The notes: generated from the letters alone by a model not told the origin. Counted from the first letter of the stretch, positions 51,002 through 59,415 are shown. The stretch is 64,000 bases of DNA from CAYIFA01 sp964362625 (GCA_964362625.1 CAYIFA010000001.1:3967-67966); one strand, 5' to 3'. Made by a program: numbers and translations.

Positions 51002-51506
51002 AACCAAAAAACCTCAATGTATCACGCATCCAATCTCCCAAATATTTATAATGCGGGCTGGTTATGATTTTACCGTCAACTACCGACGGAACGTCAACGT
51101 AAGTCGCGCCAGCGTTTTCGATGTCGTCCTTAATGCTGTAATAGCCGGAGATTTTTTTGCCTTTAACGATACGCGCTGAAATTAAAAGCTGCGCGGCATG
51201 GCAAATACTGGCGATCGGCTTATCCGCGTCATGAAAATCTTTTATGAATTTTATCGCCTCCTGGTCCTGTCTCAAATACTCCATACACTTTGCCCCACCA
51301 GGCAAAACCAGCAAATCATAGTCCTCCCCCCTAAGACCTGCTATATCCTTAGTTGGCACTACTTTTGTGCCGAGAATCCCTTGCACTTCAACATTGCCGC
51401 GGACTGCCACATCAACCTTAAACCCCGCCTCTTGCAGACGGTAATATGGATAAATAAATTCGTGATCCTGAACAAATTTTCCGGTTAAAATTAATGCCCT
51501 ATTCAT
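51000..51506 (-). CDS. DJ-1/PfpI-family protein
   Basis: A 168-residue flavodoxin-like protein. HEFIYPYYRLQEAGFKVDVA carries the conserved acidic residue, DYDLLVLPGGAKCMEYLR the oxyanion loop, and IASICHAAQLLISA the nucleophilic elbow cysteine at about 104, followed by histidine. This matches PfpI/YhbO-type proteins (deglycase or amidase-like activities debated). Its ATG directly follows the stop of the cupin gene, so the two are co-expressed. Role in this locus unclear. Confidence 0.9.
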   Translation of the reverse strand: MNRALILTGKFVQDHEFIYPYYRLQEAGFKVDVAVRGNVEVQGILGTKVVPTKDIAGLRGEDYDLLVLPGGAKCMEYLRQDQEAIKFIKDFHDADKPIASICHAAQLLISARIVKGKKISGYYSIKDDIENAGATYVDVPSVVDGKIITSPHYKYLGDWMRDTLRFFG

Positions 51507-52262
51507 CTAAATTGTCTTAATCAATAAAAATTCGCTTTCGCCAACGCACTTAAGATGGCCTTGCTTTTTAAAATCGCTCCAACTAAAGGCGTCGCCTACT
51601 TCCACTATACATTGTCCATTTGAATCAAAAAAGTTCCCCTTCAGGGCGCAAGCAATATCCGCATCTAAAAACGGCAAAGCGCTTTTAAGAAAATAGTCGT
51701 TTTGATAACGAACCACCGAAATATGCGAATCGCCAAAACGTTTACCGTGATGGTATCGCTCATTATGTTTATGAAAATGCGGCATTTCTGGATCTAGTCG
51801 CTCATGAAATTCCGATCCCTCATAACCCTGGCCGCTTCTTCCGTAATGATCGTGAAGACGGACCAGGTCCTTCTTGTTAGTCGGAGTTTCCGTTTCCAGA
51901 ATAATTACACCATCGGACAAAGCTTCGGTTGCGTGGAAAACTCCCTTATCTATCAAAAAACCCTGACCTTTTGACAAAATCGCCTCGGTCTGTAATGTTG
52001 GGCACTTCACGTTTCCGGAAAGAACCACCAGGGCGGTTTTTTTATTGGGGTGAGCGTGCATCGAAGTTCTCGCCCCTTTGTTAATTTGCAAAATCCATAC
52101 GGCAGTATAATCGTTCTTAAATACCAAATACTCCTCGCCCCACGGCTTTTTTATCACCACCCGGGCATAATCAAAAAAATCATCAACTAAGTCAGATGGA
52201 TTTAGGGAGGCAGTAATTATATGTTTTCTATCTTCATCAGAAACAGCGAGTCGCTTAATCAT
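51507..52262 (-). CDS. Cupin protein, mannose-6-phosphate-isomerase type II-like
   Basis: 251 residues. Residues about 35-120 contain KKPWGEEYLVFKNDYTAVW and SMHAHPNKKTALVVLSGNV, the signature of the type II phosphomannose isomerase cupin with its metal histidines; GKGQGFLIDKGVFHATE-like strand residues close the barrel. A second half has a histidine-rich loop (PHFHKHNERYHHG) and may be a second, degenerate cupin. Function: sugar or sugar-phosphate isomerase, or a binding protein. It is divergent from the kinase at 52298 across only 35 bases. Confidence 0.78.
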   Translation of the reverse strand: MIKRLAVSDEDRKHIITASLNPSDLVDDFFDYARVVIKKPWGEEYLVFKNDYTAVWILQINKGARTSMHAHPNKKTALVVLSGNVKCPTLQTEAILSKGQGFLIDKGVFHATEALSDGVIILETETPTNKKDLVRLHDHYGRSGQGYEGSEFHERLDPEMPHFHKHNERYHHGKRFGDSHISVVRYQNDYFLKSALPFLDADIACALKGNFFDSNGQCIVEVGDAFSWSDFKKQGHLKCVGESEFLLIKTI

Positions 52263-52297
52263 GCTTATTACTATTGCATAATTTTACGGAAAATACA

Positions 52298-52903
52298 ATG
52301 ATGGTGATGATGCCAAGATCGCGAACAAGCAAAAATAAATATATGGTACTGCTTTGCGGCCTGCCCGGCACCGGCAAAACTATCCGCGCTCAAGAATTAA
52401 AGGATGGATTGAAAAATTTTGCAGTCATTGACCAAAATACAATTCGCAGAAAACTGGGGATTAGGCGCATGCCGAAAACCCAAGAAGAAACCCTGCGCGC
52501 AGTCGATAGAACTGCGGCGCGATTCTTAAATAAGAACGCGAGTGTGATTATAGACAGCGTTAACCGTCACACTTTCCGCCGCCAGCAATTATACGGCGTT
52601 GCTTCGGCGTGCGACGCGCGCGTAATTACCCTTGAAATAATTTGCCCGGAAAAAACCGCAAAATTCAGAATGCGCAAAAGGGGGAAATCAGACGGCTTGT
52701 TGTCCGATCCAAATAACACGAAGGTTTATGACAAGATTAAAAAACTTTGGGAAGACGTAAAAATAGATTTTAGGTATCCGGGCGAAGACCATGTTTCTTA
52801 CGCCCAATTTAATAGCGGCAAGCAAAAATTTATTCCAGTAATTGTCCGACCGGAAGATAAAAAAATGTTAAGAACAATAGCAGAAATTCTGGAAGCCAAG
52901 TGA
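52298..52903 (+). CDS. P-loop kinase-like ATPase
   Basis: A 201-residue protein from ATG 52298 (a TTG eight codons upstream is possible). The Walker A is LLCGLPGTGKTIRA, then VIDQNTIRRKLGI and ASVIIDSVNRHTFRR, an arrangement found in AAA_33 small-molecule kinases and zeta-toxin-like proteins. No lid specific to APS or gluconate kinase is clear. The final stretch is basic. It is the only plus-strand gene in its area and shares a terminator with the E1 fusion gene that converges on it. Confidence 0.72.
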   Translation: MMVMMPRSRTSKNKYMVLLCGLPGTGKTIRAQELKDGLKNFAVIDQNTIRRKLGIRRMPKTQEETLRAVDRTAARFLNKNASVIIDSVNRHTFRRQQLYGVASACDARVITLEIICPEKTAKFRMRKRGKSDGLLSDPNNTKVYDKIKKLWEDVKIDFRYPGEDHVSYAQFNSGKQKFIPVIVRPEDKKMLRTIAEILEAK

Positions 52904-52905
52904 AA

Positions 52906-52929
52906 AGGCGTCCCAAACATGGAACGCCT
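52906..52929 (-). terminator. Terminator after the E1 fusion gene
   Basis: A nine-pair stem (AGGCGTTCC with GGGACGCCT, one G-U) and six-base loop, then TTTTC on the minus strand; it directly adjoins the stop of the convergent plus-strand gene. Confidence 0.8.
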
Positions 52930-52937
52930 ACCTCGCT

Positions 52938-54827
52938 TTAGATTCTCAACATTTCTTTAACTTTTTTACAAATTTTTTCTTCTGTTGGCGGAAGGTTATC
53001 AAGATGCGGGGCAAAACCGGCGGCCCGCTCTTCAAGGCACAAAACTTCAATGTCGCTCGATCCGCTTTCGCGCATCAAATCATAAGCGACACACTTTGCG
53101 ACACCGTTTTCAAAATCACCGTCAAGCACCAACCCTCGATCGTGCGACCTAAACAAAGCATCTAACATGTCTTCTGTAGCCTCAAACGGTTTAAGCCATA
53201 AAAGGTGGACCAAATTACATTTAATCCCATCTCTCCCAAGGGTCTTCACGGCTTCGATAGCATTAAGCCGCGTAGAAGAAATCGCAAAAATAGTAACTTC
53301 GGCATGCTCATGAATAATATCGTCCATTTCATAGTCAATCGGAAAACTGCGGCGATGTTCGCTCGAATACACCGGAACATCATGACTCATGAACCGATCC
53401 CAAACCTCGCGATATTCTCCGGGTGTCATTGGAGCGGCAACGGCTACGCCCGGCATCCTAGTGTAAATGCCGTGATGACTGCCGGATGCTACCGGACCAA
53501 TTGCGCCGTCCATCGCGATTGAACGAATAAACACCGGGCATGAAACCCCCCACATATCTTTTGACTTGGCCGCGTAGTTCAAAATGAACGGGGCGTTAAA
53601 CCACTGGAATCCCTGATAGCGGACAATATAAATAGGTCGGCGTCCGGCTATTTCTCTGCCATCAACAAATTTCGGCAAACTATGACCAACCGCGATTCCT
53701 CCGCCGGCCACATCAGCCATGGAAAGTTCAGTCAAGCCATCTTTTTCGGTAAGCCCTGGGACGGTTCCGCCGACCCAACCAACCGCGGTCAAACACTGCC
53801 CAAGCGCGACACCGCCGTTTTTAAGATGCTCGCGCGTAATACTGCGTATTGTCTCGGCTACGGTTAGACTATAGTGACTTGACGTTTGCACTTGCTTGAT
53901 TTTATGGGTTTGACGGTAATTAATGGCATCAGGCGCTACATTCTCTAATTCATCTTTCCACAATTGCATAGCCAAAGTTTCCGCTTCACCTTCAAGCTCT
54001 TTCGCTGACCCGGCCAAACCGAGACGATGCATTTCTTCCTTAACCAATTCAAACCTATCCCACTCCGGCGGACCATCGTTACCTGTGCCGTTATGCCACA
54101 GATGACGAACAACATGGATATTCATGAACGCCGGCAGACCTTCAGCAATTAAGCAGTTAGCCATATACATAATTAGCCAAGGGTCATCTGTTATATCAAC
54201 CGCATACATTTTAAATGCTTGCGCGATATCCTTCACCAGCCAGTTCCGGCGAACTTCAACTTTAGTAAGAATTGAAAGCCCGTTGTCCATACAAACGAAC
54301 AAAACCGGCGCCTTTTTATGGCTGGCGTATCCGAGAGAAGCCAACGCATAATCTTCTTCAGCTGAAGCATCGCCCATCACCGCGAGTGTCCTATCGTTAT
54401 GCCCGAGCGCATATCCGACCGCTATCGGAATTTGAGTGCCCATCAAGCCGTCGTGGCCGAACATTTTTATTTGCGGGGAATGAATCGAGGCCGAACCACC
54501 CATGCCGCGAGCGCATCCGGTTTCTTTATGCAACAGTTCATCGCGCAACGCTGCCGGATCGCCGCCATAAGCCAAATATAAATCATGCGAGCGGTGCTGG
54601 CCGAAGATTGCCGGATTTTTGAAGACAGCCGCCAACCCGGCCGCAACCGCTTCTTGTCCGACTGAAAGGTAAACCGGCATTTTTATCAATCCGGCATCAT
54701 AAGCTTCTTTTACCCTCAACTCAAAATAACGGATCCGGCACATCCGCCCGAACATTTCTAAAGAAGTTTCTTTGGAAAACTGTCGGGAGACATTAGAAAT
54801 CATCCCAAAATCCTTTGATCTGGCCAT
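52938..54827 (-). CDS. Fused E1 alpha-beta TPP-dependent enzyme
   Basis: In one 629-residue chain. Residues 1-330 are E1 alpha-like: GQHRSHDLYLAYGG, CARGMGGSASIHSP, TQIPIAVGYALG, and the TPP motif GDA at 152-154 with N182 in CMDNGLSI (the usual third glycine is alanine). Residues about 340-629 are E1 beta-like: GQCLTAVGWVGGTVPGLTEK, DVAGGGIAVGHSLP, GPVASGSHHGIYTRMPG and the C-terminal LEERAAGFAPHLDNLP. The separate alpha and beta genes at 38691 and 39733 differ. No E2/E3 partner is present, so a lyase or C2-transfer role is more likely than oxidative decarboxylation. GGAGG precedes ATG 54827. Confidence 0.87.
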   Translation of the reverse strand: MARSKDFGMISNVSRQFSKETSLEMFGRMCRIRYFELRVKEAYDAGLIKMPVYLSVGQEAVAAGLAAVFKNPAIFGQHRSHDLYLAYGGDPAALRDELLHKETGCARGMGGSASIHSPQIKMFGHDGLMGTQIPIAVGYALGHNDRTLAVMGDASAEEDYALASLGYASHKKAPVLFVCMDNGLSILTKVEVRRNWLVKDIAQAFKMYAVDITDDPWLIMYMANCLIAEGLPAFMNIHVVRHLWHNGTGNDGPPEWDRFELVKEEMHRLGLAGSAKELEGEAETLAMQLWKDELENVAPDAINYRQTHKIKQVQTSSHYSLTVAETIRSITREHLKNGGVALGQCLTAVGWVGGTVPGLTEKDGLTELSMADVAGGGIAVGHSLPKFVDGREIAGRRPIYIVRYQGFQWFNAPFILNYAAKSKDMWGVSCPVFIRSIAMDGAIGPVASGSHHGIYTRMPGVAVAAPMTPGEYREVWDRFMSHDVPVYSSEHRRSFPIDYEMDDIIHEHAEVTIFAISSTRLNAIEAVKTLGRDGIKCNLVHLLWLKPFEATEDMLDALFRSHDRGLVLDGDFENGVAKCVAYDLMRESGSSDIEVLCLEERAAGFAPHLDNLPPTEEKICKKVKEMLRI

Positions 54828-54877
54828 TTCCGAGTTTCCTCCGTGATCGAAGTGCGTGTCAATTAACTCTACCGAGA

Positions 54878-54905
54878 ACTATAGCAAAAGCAGCACGGCA
54901 GTCAA
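54878..54905 (-). promoter_or_regulatory. Promoter of the E1 fusion gene
   Basis: TTGACT (54900-54905), 16 bases, TATAGT (54878-54883) preceded by TG, an extended -10, on the minus strand. Confidence 0.72.
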
Positions 54906-54921
54906 TGCGGTTAATATTATG

Positions 54922-55695
54922 TTAAATTGTTTTGGAAACACCGGTTACTTCTTTGACGATTTTTTCCATGCTGGCGAGCAATGACTCGACGCTCGGATCA
55001 ATTACTAAATCAGGATCTTTAGGCGGCTCATAAGGTTTATCCGGAGCAACCTCTCCGCCCTTTACATAAATCCAAAAGGGGTTTACGATATCGTCAATTT
55101 TCCTTCGTGAATCTTCAAATGCCGCGATAACCGATACTACGACGTTATGCCCCTGATTGGCGAGAACCTTAGCCAGCCGGGCGACGCGAAGATAATTTTC
55201 TTCGCGATGCTCTTTGCTGTATCCGAGATCCACAGAAATCGAAGTCCGCATTTCATCACCGTCTAATACCACTGCGTTCAATCGCTCTTTCAATAAATAA
55301 GCAAGCGAGGTTTTGCCCGAACCGGTATTACCGGTAAGCCAGACTACGCCTTTTTTGACGCCCCTGACCTTTGTCGCCGAAATTTCTTCGGTTTGTTTAT
55401 CCAAACGCACTTTCCTTATACCCCAGCCGACATCCCGCCCATAGCACACTTCGGCAATATCCGGAATCGTAATTATTTCTACGTTAGGATTATCGCCATA
55501 AATACGTTTTATGCGTCCTATTCGCTCATCCAAGCGATAAGGATTTTTCTCGCTAAATGCCGTTTCTTTGACTGCGATAACCACGCGTTTCCCTTCGTTA
55601 AGAACCGAATCAATCAATTTCTTATGTCCGTCATGAAACGGCTGGTATCTGCCGATAAAAAGCGATGGTCCGGTTGGATTCGTTTTATTGGGCAT
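54922..55695 (-). CDS. NadM-like nucleotidyltransferase fused to an APS-kinase domain
   Basis: 257 residues. The N-terminal domain has GRYQPFHDGH (HxGH at 21-24), KETAFSEKNPYRLDERI, TIPDIAEVCYGRDVGW and ISATKVR (105-111), the pattern of archaeal NMN adenylyltransferase and ATP sulfurylase-like HIGH-superfamily enzymes. The C-terminal domain has Walker A GNTGSGKTS (122-130) and DGDEMRTSISVDLGYS (145-160) as in APS kinase, in a shortened form. A sulfotransferase gene is five bases upstream. It may make PAPS in one protein. Cytidylyl-plus-kinase chemistry, as in Campylobacter phosphoramidate synthesis, is an alternative. Confidence 0.82.
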   Translation of the reverse strand: MPNKTNPTGPSLFIGRYQPFHDGHKKLIDSVLNEGKRVVIAVKETAFSEKNPYRLDERIGRIKRIYGDNPNVEIITIPDIAEVCYGRDVGWGIRKVRLDKQTEEISATKVRGVKKGVVWLTGNTGSGKTSLAYLLKERLNAVVLDGDEMRTSISVDLGYSKEHREENYLRVARLAKVLANQGHNVVVSVIAAFEDSRRKIDDIVNPFWIYVKGGEVAPDKPYEPPKDPDLVIDPSVESLLASMEKIVKEVTGVSKTI

Positions 55696-55699
55696 ATAT

Positions 55700-56653
55700 T
55701 TATTCGAGTGCGCAGTCTTTTAAACTTAAATTAAAATCGTTCATTCTCTTTTCTACTCTTTCCAGGTCCGTCTGATTAAAAACAGCTTTCCATTTCCCCA
55801 CTGCGCCGCCGCGGATTTGGGTGTCGCCGGGCCTGGCACGATCATTGGCTAAGCTCGTTCCTAAATTATGTTCCGCGGCTTTCAAATTGCTTTGGCTGGA
55901 TAATTCTAGGGCTTGCCGGACTAAATCACGCTCGCGGTCAGATCTAGACGCAAACCCGAAATGCCGAAGCATAACTGTAAAAATTTTTTCCGGCTCACGA
56001 AGCAAATCCTCATATCTGATCATCAGAATGTTGCCGGGAAACATTTCGCGCATCGCCTTAAAGGTAAAAAACTGCTTTATGAAAGCGTCGAGCCCCGCGG
56101 AATAAACATAATCTTTTTCGCTCTCAAAAGGCAGCTTACTGCCGGCGGCATCTTTTTTATACATAATTTGGGGGTTTTTATAATTTTCCAGACTTTTCAT
56201 AAAAGACATTGCCGAATCCAACGGGTTGCGATAAATATAAACTATTTTTGAATTTCGGTTATAGCAAGGGTCAAAAACTTTTTTACGCCTGCCCTTTTGC
56301 ATAATCAAATCGCCATTATCATGCACATGCCCCTCGCCGTAAAATTCCAATTTTTCCCAAGCCGTTCGTAAATCACCATTATAATGCTCTTTAAAGCCCG
56401 GGCAAGTGGCATGCGCAATAATAAGTTTATCAAGACCCAAAGTATTCTTTATTTCCTTGCCAAATTCCCGATTTTCGGCGTAAAATTCGCGGACAAGTTC
56501 GGTGGAATCAAAAACATCTCCTTTCAAAAGTTTATGGAGAGCAAAGAAAAAACACCGGCAATACCACGTCCCCGATCTGGTAAGGGTGGCCACTACGCCG
56601 ACTTTCGGCGGTTTCATCTTAAAAATTATCTCCGAATATAAACGCTCAATCAT
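55700..56653 (-). CDS. PAPS-dependent sulfotransferase
   Basis: A 317-residue soluble sulfotransferase. The 5'-phosphosulfate-binding loop is ATLTRSGTWYCRCFF (about 21-35), the 3'-phosphate motif is VYIYRNPLDSAMSFMKSL, and the third family motif is IRGGAVGKWKAVF near the end. The catalytic histidine may be that in IIAHATCPG. It is probably specific for a sugar or oligosaccharide. ATG 56653 overlaps the HpcH-like gene stop as ATGA, and the PAPS-forming fusion follows, so the three are one operon. Confidence 0.9.
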   Translation of the reverse strand: MIERLYSEIIFKMKPPKVGVVATLTRSGTWYCRCFFFALHKLLKGDVFDSTELVREFYAENREFGKEIKNTLGLDKLIIAHATCPGFKEHYNGDLRTAWEKLEFYGEGHVHDNGDLIMQKGRRKKVFDPCYNRNSKIVYIYRNPLDSAMSFMKSLENYKNPQIMYKKDAAGSKLPFESEKDYVYSAGLDAFIKQFFTFKAMREMFPGNILMIRYEDLLREPEKIFTVMLRHFGFASRSDRERDLVRQALELSSQSNLKAAEHNLGTSLANDRARPGDTQIRGGAVGKWKAVFNQTDLERVEKRMNDFNLSLKDCALE

Positions 56654-57189
56654 TTATATTGACGGGGCATAAAAACAACGCCGTGCGTTTCAAGAACCTT
56701 TATGCCGAGTTTTTCACCCTTGGCCCAAGTGAGTTTCATCAACTTATCAAATTTTTCGGCGTCATGATTTACGTCAGAATATAAATCCTCTTTATCAAAC
56801 ATAATTGCGCCGACTCCAGTCGCGGACACGATATTTTCCAAATTCAAAATTCCGCGCTCGGTCTCGATTTTTGGAACAATTTCAATATGATTCGGGAGCA
56901 TCTTTTTTATTTCATTAATGCTTTCCGGTTCTTCCACATTTGAAACCGCGAAATATTTGACGTGCGGAAATTGATGGGCGACGGCAATCGTCTCCTCCAA
57001 ACTAATCTTGGGCTTAGGCGGCTTAGTCCGGCCCTGCGGATAATCAAGGTAAATATCATGCTTGACTTTATTTAACACTCCGCGGAGCTCATCTAAAGAA
57101 TCTAACCACGCGACATTAACCCGCGCCACCATATGCTTGGGAAACTCTACATCCATTTTATCAAGCAAGTAATGAGATATGATTAACAT
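56650..57189 (-). CDS. HpcH/HpaI aldolase- or citrate-lyase-like protein, short
   Basis: 179 residues against about 250-300 for the family. The C-terminal half has EIVPKIETERGILNLENIVS and ATGVGAIMFDKEDLYSD, like the metal-binding strand and loop of HpcH/HpaI and pyruvate-kinase-type barrels. The N-terminal part has VARVNVAWLDSLDELRGVL. Only part of a TIM barrel is present, so it may be a truncated or minimal form. It lies first in the sulfation operon; the predicted message is leaderless. Confidence 0.65.
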   Translation of the reverse strand: MLIISHYLLDKMDVEFPKHMVARVNVAWLDSLDELRGVLNKVKHDIYLDYPQGRTKPPKPKISLEETIAVAHQFPHVKYFAVSNVEEPESINEIKKMLPNHIEIVPKIETERGILNLENIVSATGVGAIMFDKEDLYSDVNHDAEKFDKLMKLTWAKGEKLGIKVLETHGVVFMPRQYK

Positions 57190-57195
57190 CTAAAT

Positions 57196-57224
57196 ACTAT
57201 AGACACTGCGCATTCCGGTGTCAA
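57196..57224 (-). promoter_or_regulatory. Promoter of the sulfation operon (leaderless)
   Basis: TTGACA (57219-57224), 17 bases, TATAGT (57196-57201). The -10 ends six bases before the ATG at 57189, and no Shine-Dalgarno is present. Upstream, GGCCAAGC/GCCTGGTT is a palindrome related to that at 50983. Confidence 0.78.
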
Positions 57225-57248
57225 CCAGGCTCAGCTTGGCCAATAATT

Positions 57249-57275
57249 AAATCCCGAGATATTATCTCGGGATTT
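57249..57275. terminator. Bidirectional-looking terminator
   Basis: AAATCCCGAGATA and its complement flank one T (13 pairs). It ends the minus-strand operon whose last gene stops at 57283. Confidence 0.85.
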
Positions 57276-57282
57276 TTATTCG

Positions 57283-57627
57283 TTAAAAGTCCTGACCTGC
57301 GTAAAACAACTCGGCCAGCACATGCTGACAAACCTTCTGCGGGTCAAGAACAAAAAACTGCCAGTAGCCGGGGTTGTCCTCATCCGGCTTTACAAATAGA
57401 TGACACCACCAATTTTCATTCAGCCATTTATTCAACTCGTTCTCGTCTACCGGATAATAATTGGCGTAAAGATGTGCGCCATTGGTGTACGGAAAATAAG
57501 TTGGATCGTCTCTTACCTCGAGTTCGACATCATCCGATGCTTCGCTCTCAAGTTTTTGTTTCAGGCCGGAAATAACTGGGTCAAGTTCTCTATCGCGATA
57601 CGCCGTACGCCGGTCAATCACTTTCAT
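57283..57627 (-). CDS. Uncharacterised 114-residue protein
   Basis: No family recognised. The start is ATG 57627, preceded by GGGGGG; a longer reading is possible. The protein is rich in acidic and aromatic residues (DDVELEVRDDPTYFPY, LNENWWCHLFV, GYWQFFVLDPQKV) with a repeated WW/YW pattern, suggesting a compact beta domain. No signal peptide or membrane segment. Last gene of the Nudix-SDR-SDR operon, overlapping SDR (D) by 14 bases, so expression with them is certain but the role is not. Confidence 0.65.
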   Translation of the reverse strand: MKVIDRRTAYRDRELDPVISGLKQKLESEASDDVELEVRDDPTYFPYTNGAHLYANYYPVDENELNKWLNENWWCHLFVKPDEDNPGYWQFFVLDPQKVCQHVLAELFYAGQDF

Positions 57628-58609
57628 GCTGACCCCCCCAGGTATACTTATACCATTTAATGGTCTGCCCAATCCCTTCTTCTAGGCTAACAAACGGTAT
57701 CCACCCTAAACGATCATGGGCTTTACCGAAATTCATCATCAGAAATATCCCTCCGATTGATGGCTTATTATAATCAAATCGCACTCGGCCAAGCTTTTTT
57801 CCGGATAACCGTATCACCATCTTAGTCAGCTCTAATGTTGAATACACGATCCCGCTCCCTAAATTGAATACCTCATAAGCCAGACCGTTATCAAAGGTCA
57901 GTTCAATGAATCGCATAAGATCGCCAATATATAAAAAGTCGCGCCGCCCTTGGCCATCTCCCCAAACTTCTATATCTCCGCTCGGCGGAGCATCCATAAC
58001 CTTCTTGATGGTGGCCCCTAAAACATGTGAACGATCCAGATCGAATTTATCGTATGGCCCATAAACATTGGAGTGCCTGATAACGGTAAATCGCGTATGC
58101 CCAAGCTTAGAATAGAATTCACAGAGTTTTTCCCCGTAAATCTTCACCCAAGCGCCGGCAAAATATTTAGGATGAATGCGGTTGTAATCAACATCATCCT
58201 CGGTGACCGGCCGACCCAAATCCATTGGATAAAGCACTGAACAGCTAAGAAAAATAAAGTGCTTGACGCCGTTTTTGTGGGCGGCTTCAAGTATATTGGT
58301 ATTTAGAATTGTGTTATCAAGCAAAAATCCCGGATCATTAACAATATACTTTGCGCCAGCAGACACGGCCGCGGCATGAATCACGATATCCACATCTTCA
58401 GTAATTTTTCTAACTTGCTCTTTGTCCATCAGGTCGCAAGTCCTTACGCTCCACAAATAGGGATTGAGAGTAAGACGACTTCCGTTATAGTCCAAAGGAT
58501 GACGGCTTACACCAATAACCTCTAAGTCTTCTCTTTGCCGTAATTTGTCAAATAGGTTCTTGCCGATAAAACCGCTGACTCCTGTTATGAGCACTCTTCT
58601 AGTCTTCAT
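57614..58609 (-). CDS. GDP-fucose-synthase-like SDR lacking the usual catalytic tyrosine (D)
   Basis: A 331-residue extended SDR. ITGVSGFIGKNLFDKL is the NAD loop, VIHAAAVSAGAKY, FLSCSVLYPMD, HSNVYGPYDKF and WGDGQGRRDFLYIGDL follow the GDP-fucose synthase order. In place of YxxxK the sequence reads YFAGAWVK, so tyrosine is displaced (seven residues before the lysine). It resembles SDR (A) at 32734 most. Coupled by ATGA with the classical SDR gene upstream. Confidence 0.86.
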   Translation of the reverse strand: MKTRRVLITGVSGFIGKNLFDKLRQREDLEVIGVSRHPLDYNGSRLTLNPYLWSVRTCDLMDKEQVRKITEDVDIVIHAAAVSAGAKYIVNDPGFLLDNTILNTNILEAAHKNGVKHFIFLSCSVLYPMDLGRPVTEDDVDYNRIHPKYFAGAWVKIYGEKLCEFYSKLGHTRFTVIRHSNVYGPYDKFDLDRSHVLGATIKKVMDAPPSGDIEVWGDGQGRRDFLYIGDLMRFIELTFDNGLAYEVFNLGSGIVYSTLELTKMVIRLSGKKLGRVRFDYNKPSIGGIFLMMNFGKAHDRLGWIPFVSLEEGIGQTIKWYKYTWGGQHESD

Positions 58610-59415
58610 GCCGCTGACCTCACAGTCCCGCCGTCAACATTAATGACGGTTCCAGTGATGTGTTTGGCTTTATCCGAGGCGAGAAACGCCACGAGATTCG
58701 CGACGTCCTCCGGCTCACCCATACGCTGAAGCGGCGACTTCCTAAAAGTGGATGCTTTGATTTTTTCAGCGGCCTCTTCTATGGAAATATTGTCGCGATT
58801 CGCGCGATCCTTAACATTCTCTTCCCAAAGTCCTCCTTCTAAAGTATTGGGCCTTATGGCGTTTACCAAGATATTGTATCTGGCAAATTCATTGGCCATA
58901 GATTTTGTCAAATTTTCCACCGCGGCTTTGGATACGGCGTAATGCGGATTAAATTCCCCGGGCTGTTTCGCCGGAACCGCAGAAAGGTTAACGATGCGGC
59001 CGCTTACGGATTTCTTTAGCCATGGCAATGCCTCGCGCGTAAATCTGACCACGCTCATCAAATTGAAAATCCAGTTGTCCAACCAATCGTCATCCGCAAG
59101 ATCTTCAAACTTTCCGAAACTCAATGGTCCGCCGAGGTTGTTTACCAAAACGTCTATCTTGTTTAATTGTCGCCACAGCAACGATCGAAACATACCCTTA
59201 ATTTCATGCGCCTTCATGGCATCCAAACAAAAATAATGGCAATAATTTACCGACACCGATCGGACTTCATGATAAGCTAAGTGGGTTCGTGCTTCATCGC
59301 GACCACAAATGACAGTTACCGCGCCTTCCCGCGCCAATTCCATTGCAATCGCCTTGCCGATGCCGCGGCTCGAACCGGTTACCAGCGCCACTTTCCCCGA
59401 GAGCGCTAGATCCAT
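58606..59415 (-). CDS. Classical SDR, FabG-like
   Basis: 269 residues from ATG 59415, with AAGGAGATAAAA upstream; the track before it has no site. VTGSSRGIGKAIAMEL binds NADP, NNLGG replaces NNAG, and the catalytic residues are serine in NLSAVPAKQP and YAVSK. The C-terminal GTVINVDGGTV is usual. Typical function: keto-group reduction of a sugar precursor or an acyl group. It lies between a Nudix gene and SDR (D) in one operon. Confidence 0.9.
   Translation of the reverse strand: MDLALSGKVALVTGSSRGIGKAIAMELAREGAVTVICGRDEARTHLAYHEVRSVSVNYCHYFCLDAMKAHEIKGMFRSLLWRQLNKIDVLVNNLGGPLSFGKFEDLADDDWLDNWIFNLMSVVRFTREALPWLKKSVSGRIVNLSAVPAKQPGEFNPHYAVSKAAVENLTKSMANEFARYNILVNAIRPNTLEGGLWEENVKDRANRDNISIEEAAEKIKASTFRKSPLQRMGEPEDVANLVAFLASDKAKHITGTVINVDGGTVRSAA

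Noticed and set aside
52938..54827. E1 alpha-beta fusion as an artefact of a lost stop codon
   Set aside because: The linker between the halves is in frame and both halves are complete, with a single promoter and terminator; the separate pair at 38691 is too different to be its source.
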